A DNA stretch of 64,000 nucleotides, taken from NCBI GenBank assembly GCA_022402525.1, contig JAKRSB010000143.1, positions 1 through 64,000 on the forward strand, given 5' to 3'. Origin of the DNA: Thermosynechococcaceae cyanobacterium MS004. Lineage in GTDB: Bacteria; Cyanobacteriota; Cyanobacteriia; Thermosynechococcales; Thermosynechococcaceae. How positions within the stretch are numbered: position 1 is the first letter of the stretch; each line of letters opens with the position of its first letter. This document shows positions 63,789 through 64,000 of this stretch, piece after piece. The notes under the pieces are model-generated. The model did no database searches and was not told where the DNA came from. It saw only the letters and a list, made by a program, of their open reading frames with translations. The translations under genes and the position numbers were made by a program.

Positions 63789-64000
63789 ACTGAAAAGAAT
63801 CCTGGAGGGCAGTGCGAAGCTTCCTCCCCATTCTAAGATGGACTGCGAGGTAAACATAAGAATACCCGCACCGGGCTAGAAGTCTTTCATCGAAGCAAAA
63901 AATTATCAGAAAAAATTAATCTTGAGGAACGCGACTATCCACGGCTTCAAACAAAGTGCAAAGCAGAATCAAGGTATCAATACAAAGTATCGATACAAAC

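Overview
The window is chromosomal DNA of a cyanobacterium. The evidence is very frequent GCGATCGC (HIP1) octamers inside and between genes, a magnesium chelatase subunit (chlI), the photosystem II assembly protein Psb34, cyanobacterial-type ADP-glucose pyrophosphorylase (glgC) and squalene-hopene cyclase, and many REC/kinase and PP2C signalling proteins. Genes are densely packed on both strands, mostly alone or in pairs, as is usual for these genomes. No rRNA, CRISPR array, prophage or intact transposase was seen. The species cannot be told from the window.

Layout. 1-4.4 kb: recF, glgC with a strong terminator, a cupin gene, trmB. 4.4-10.7 kb: a minus-strand signalling cluster with a large hybrid kinase (REC-PAS-PAS-PAS-HisKA-HATPase), two downstream REC-ATPase proteins whose phospho-acceptor histidine is missing, and two AT-rich unknown genes upstream. 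10.7-12.3 kb: almost gene-free. 12.3-16.4 kb: uvrB, a TM2 protein, an SRPBCC protein, thiD. 16.5-24.5 kb: a membrane-anchored esterase, scpA, a LapA-domain protein, a YqiA-like esterase, tyrA, thiO, and a membrane protein with HELGH. 24.5-25.6 kb: hicBA surrounded by gene debris. 25.7-38.8 kb: radical SAM protein, zinc-ribbon/PP2C phosphatase, SIS isomerase, a MITE-like element, chlI, EcsC-like, universal stress protein, lipoprotein, phosphoglucomutase, sat, dam-like methylase. 38.9-46.4 kb: a large fusion of a cNMP-type sensor, a dead AAA+ domain and a polyferredoxin; a restriction endonuclease-methylase pair; shc; psb34. 46.4-64 kb: thiG, CHAD protein, tRNA-Leu(UAG), a PLD-type nuclease, an ABC permease and a double ABC ATPase, a degenerate GGDEF protein, Fic, nadK, D-lactate dehydrogenase-like, CobW GTPase, and a partner-switching set (RsbW-, RsbU- and RsbV-like).

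Functional links. Thiamine genes thiD, thiO and thiG lie at three separate loci. glgC and phosphoglucomutase serve glycogen metabolism. The last 2.5 kb carries a likely complete phosphorylation-dependent partner switch. Two DNA modification genes (Dam-like and a C5-cytosine methylase with its nuclease) are 3.6 kb apart.

Two kinds of repeat shape the spacers. One is a ~156-bp palindromic element with 12-bp inverted ends; one of its three copies has an 8-bp target duplication. The other is a set of short (11-30 bp) tandem duplications, usually 2-4 copies, found in many intergenic gaps and also, in frame, inside several proteins. The most unusual genes are the sensor/dead-AAA/polyferredoxin fusion at 38.9-41.4 kb, the PLD nuclease with an EF-hand and a ComEA-like tail at 49.2-51.0 kb, and the AT-rich signalling cluster at 4.5-10.7 kb.
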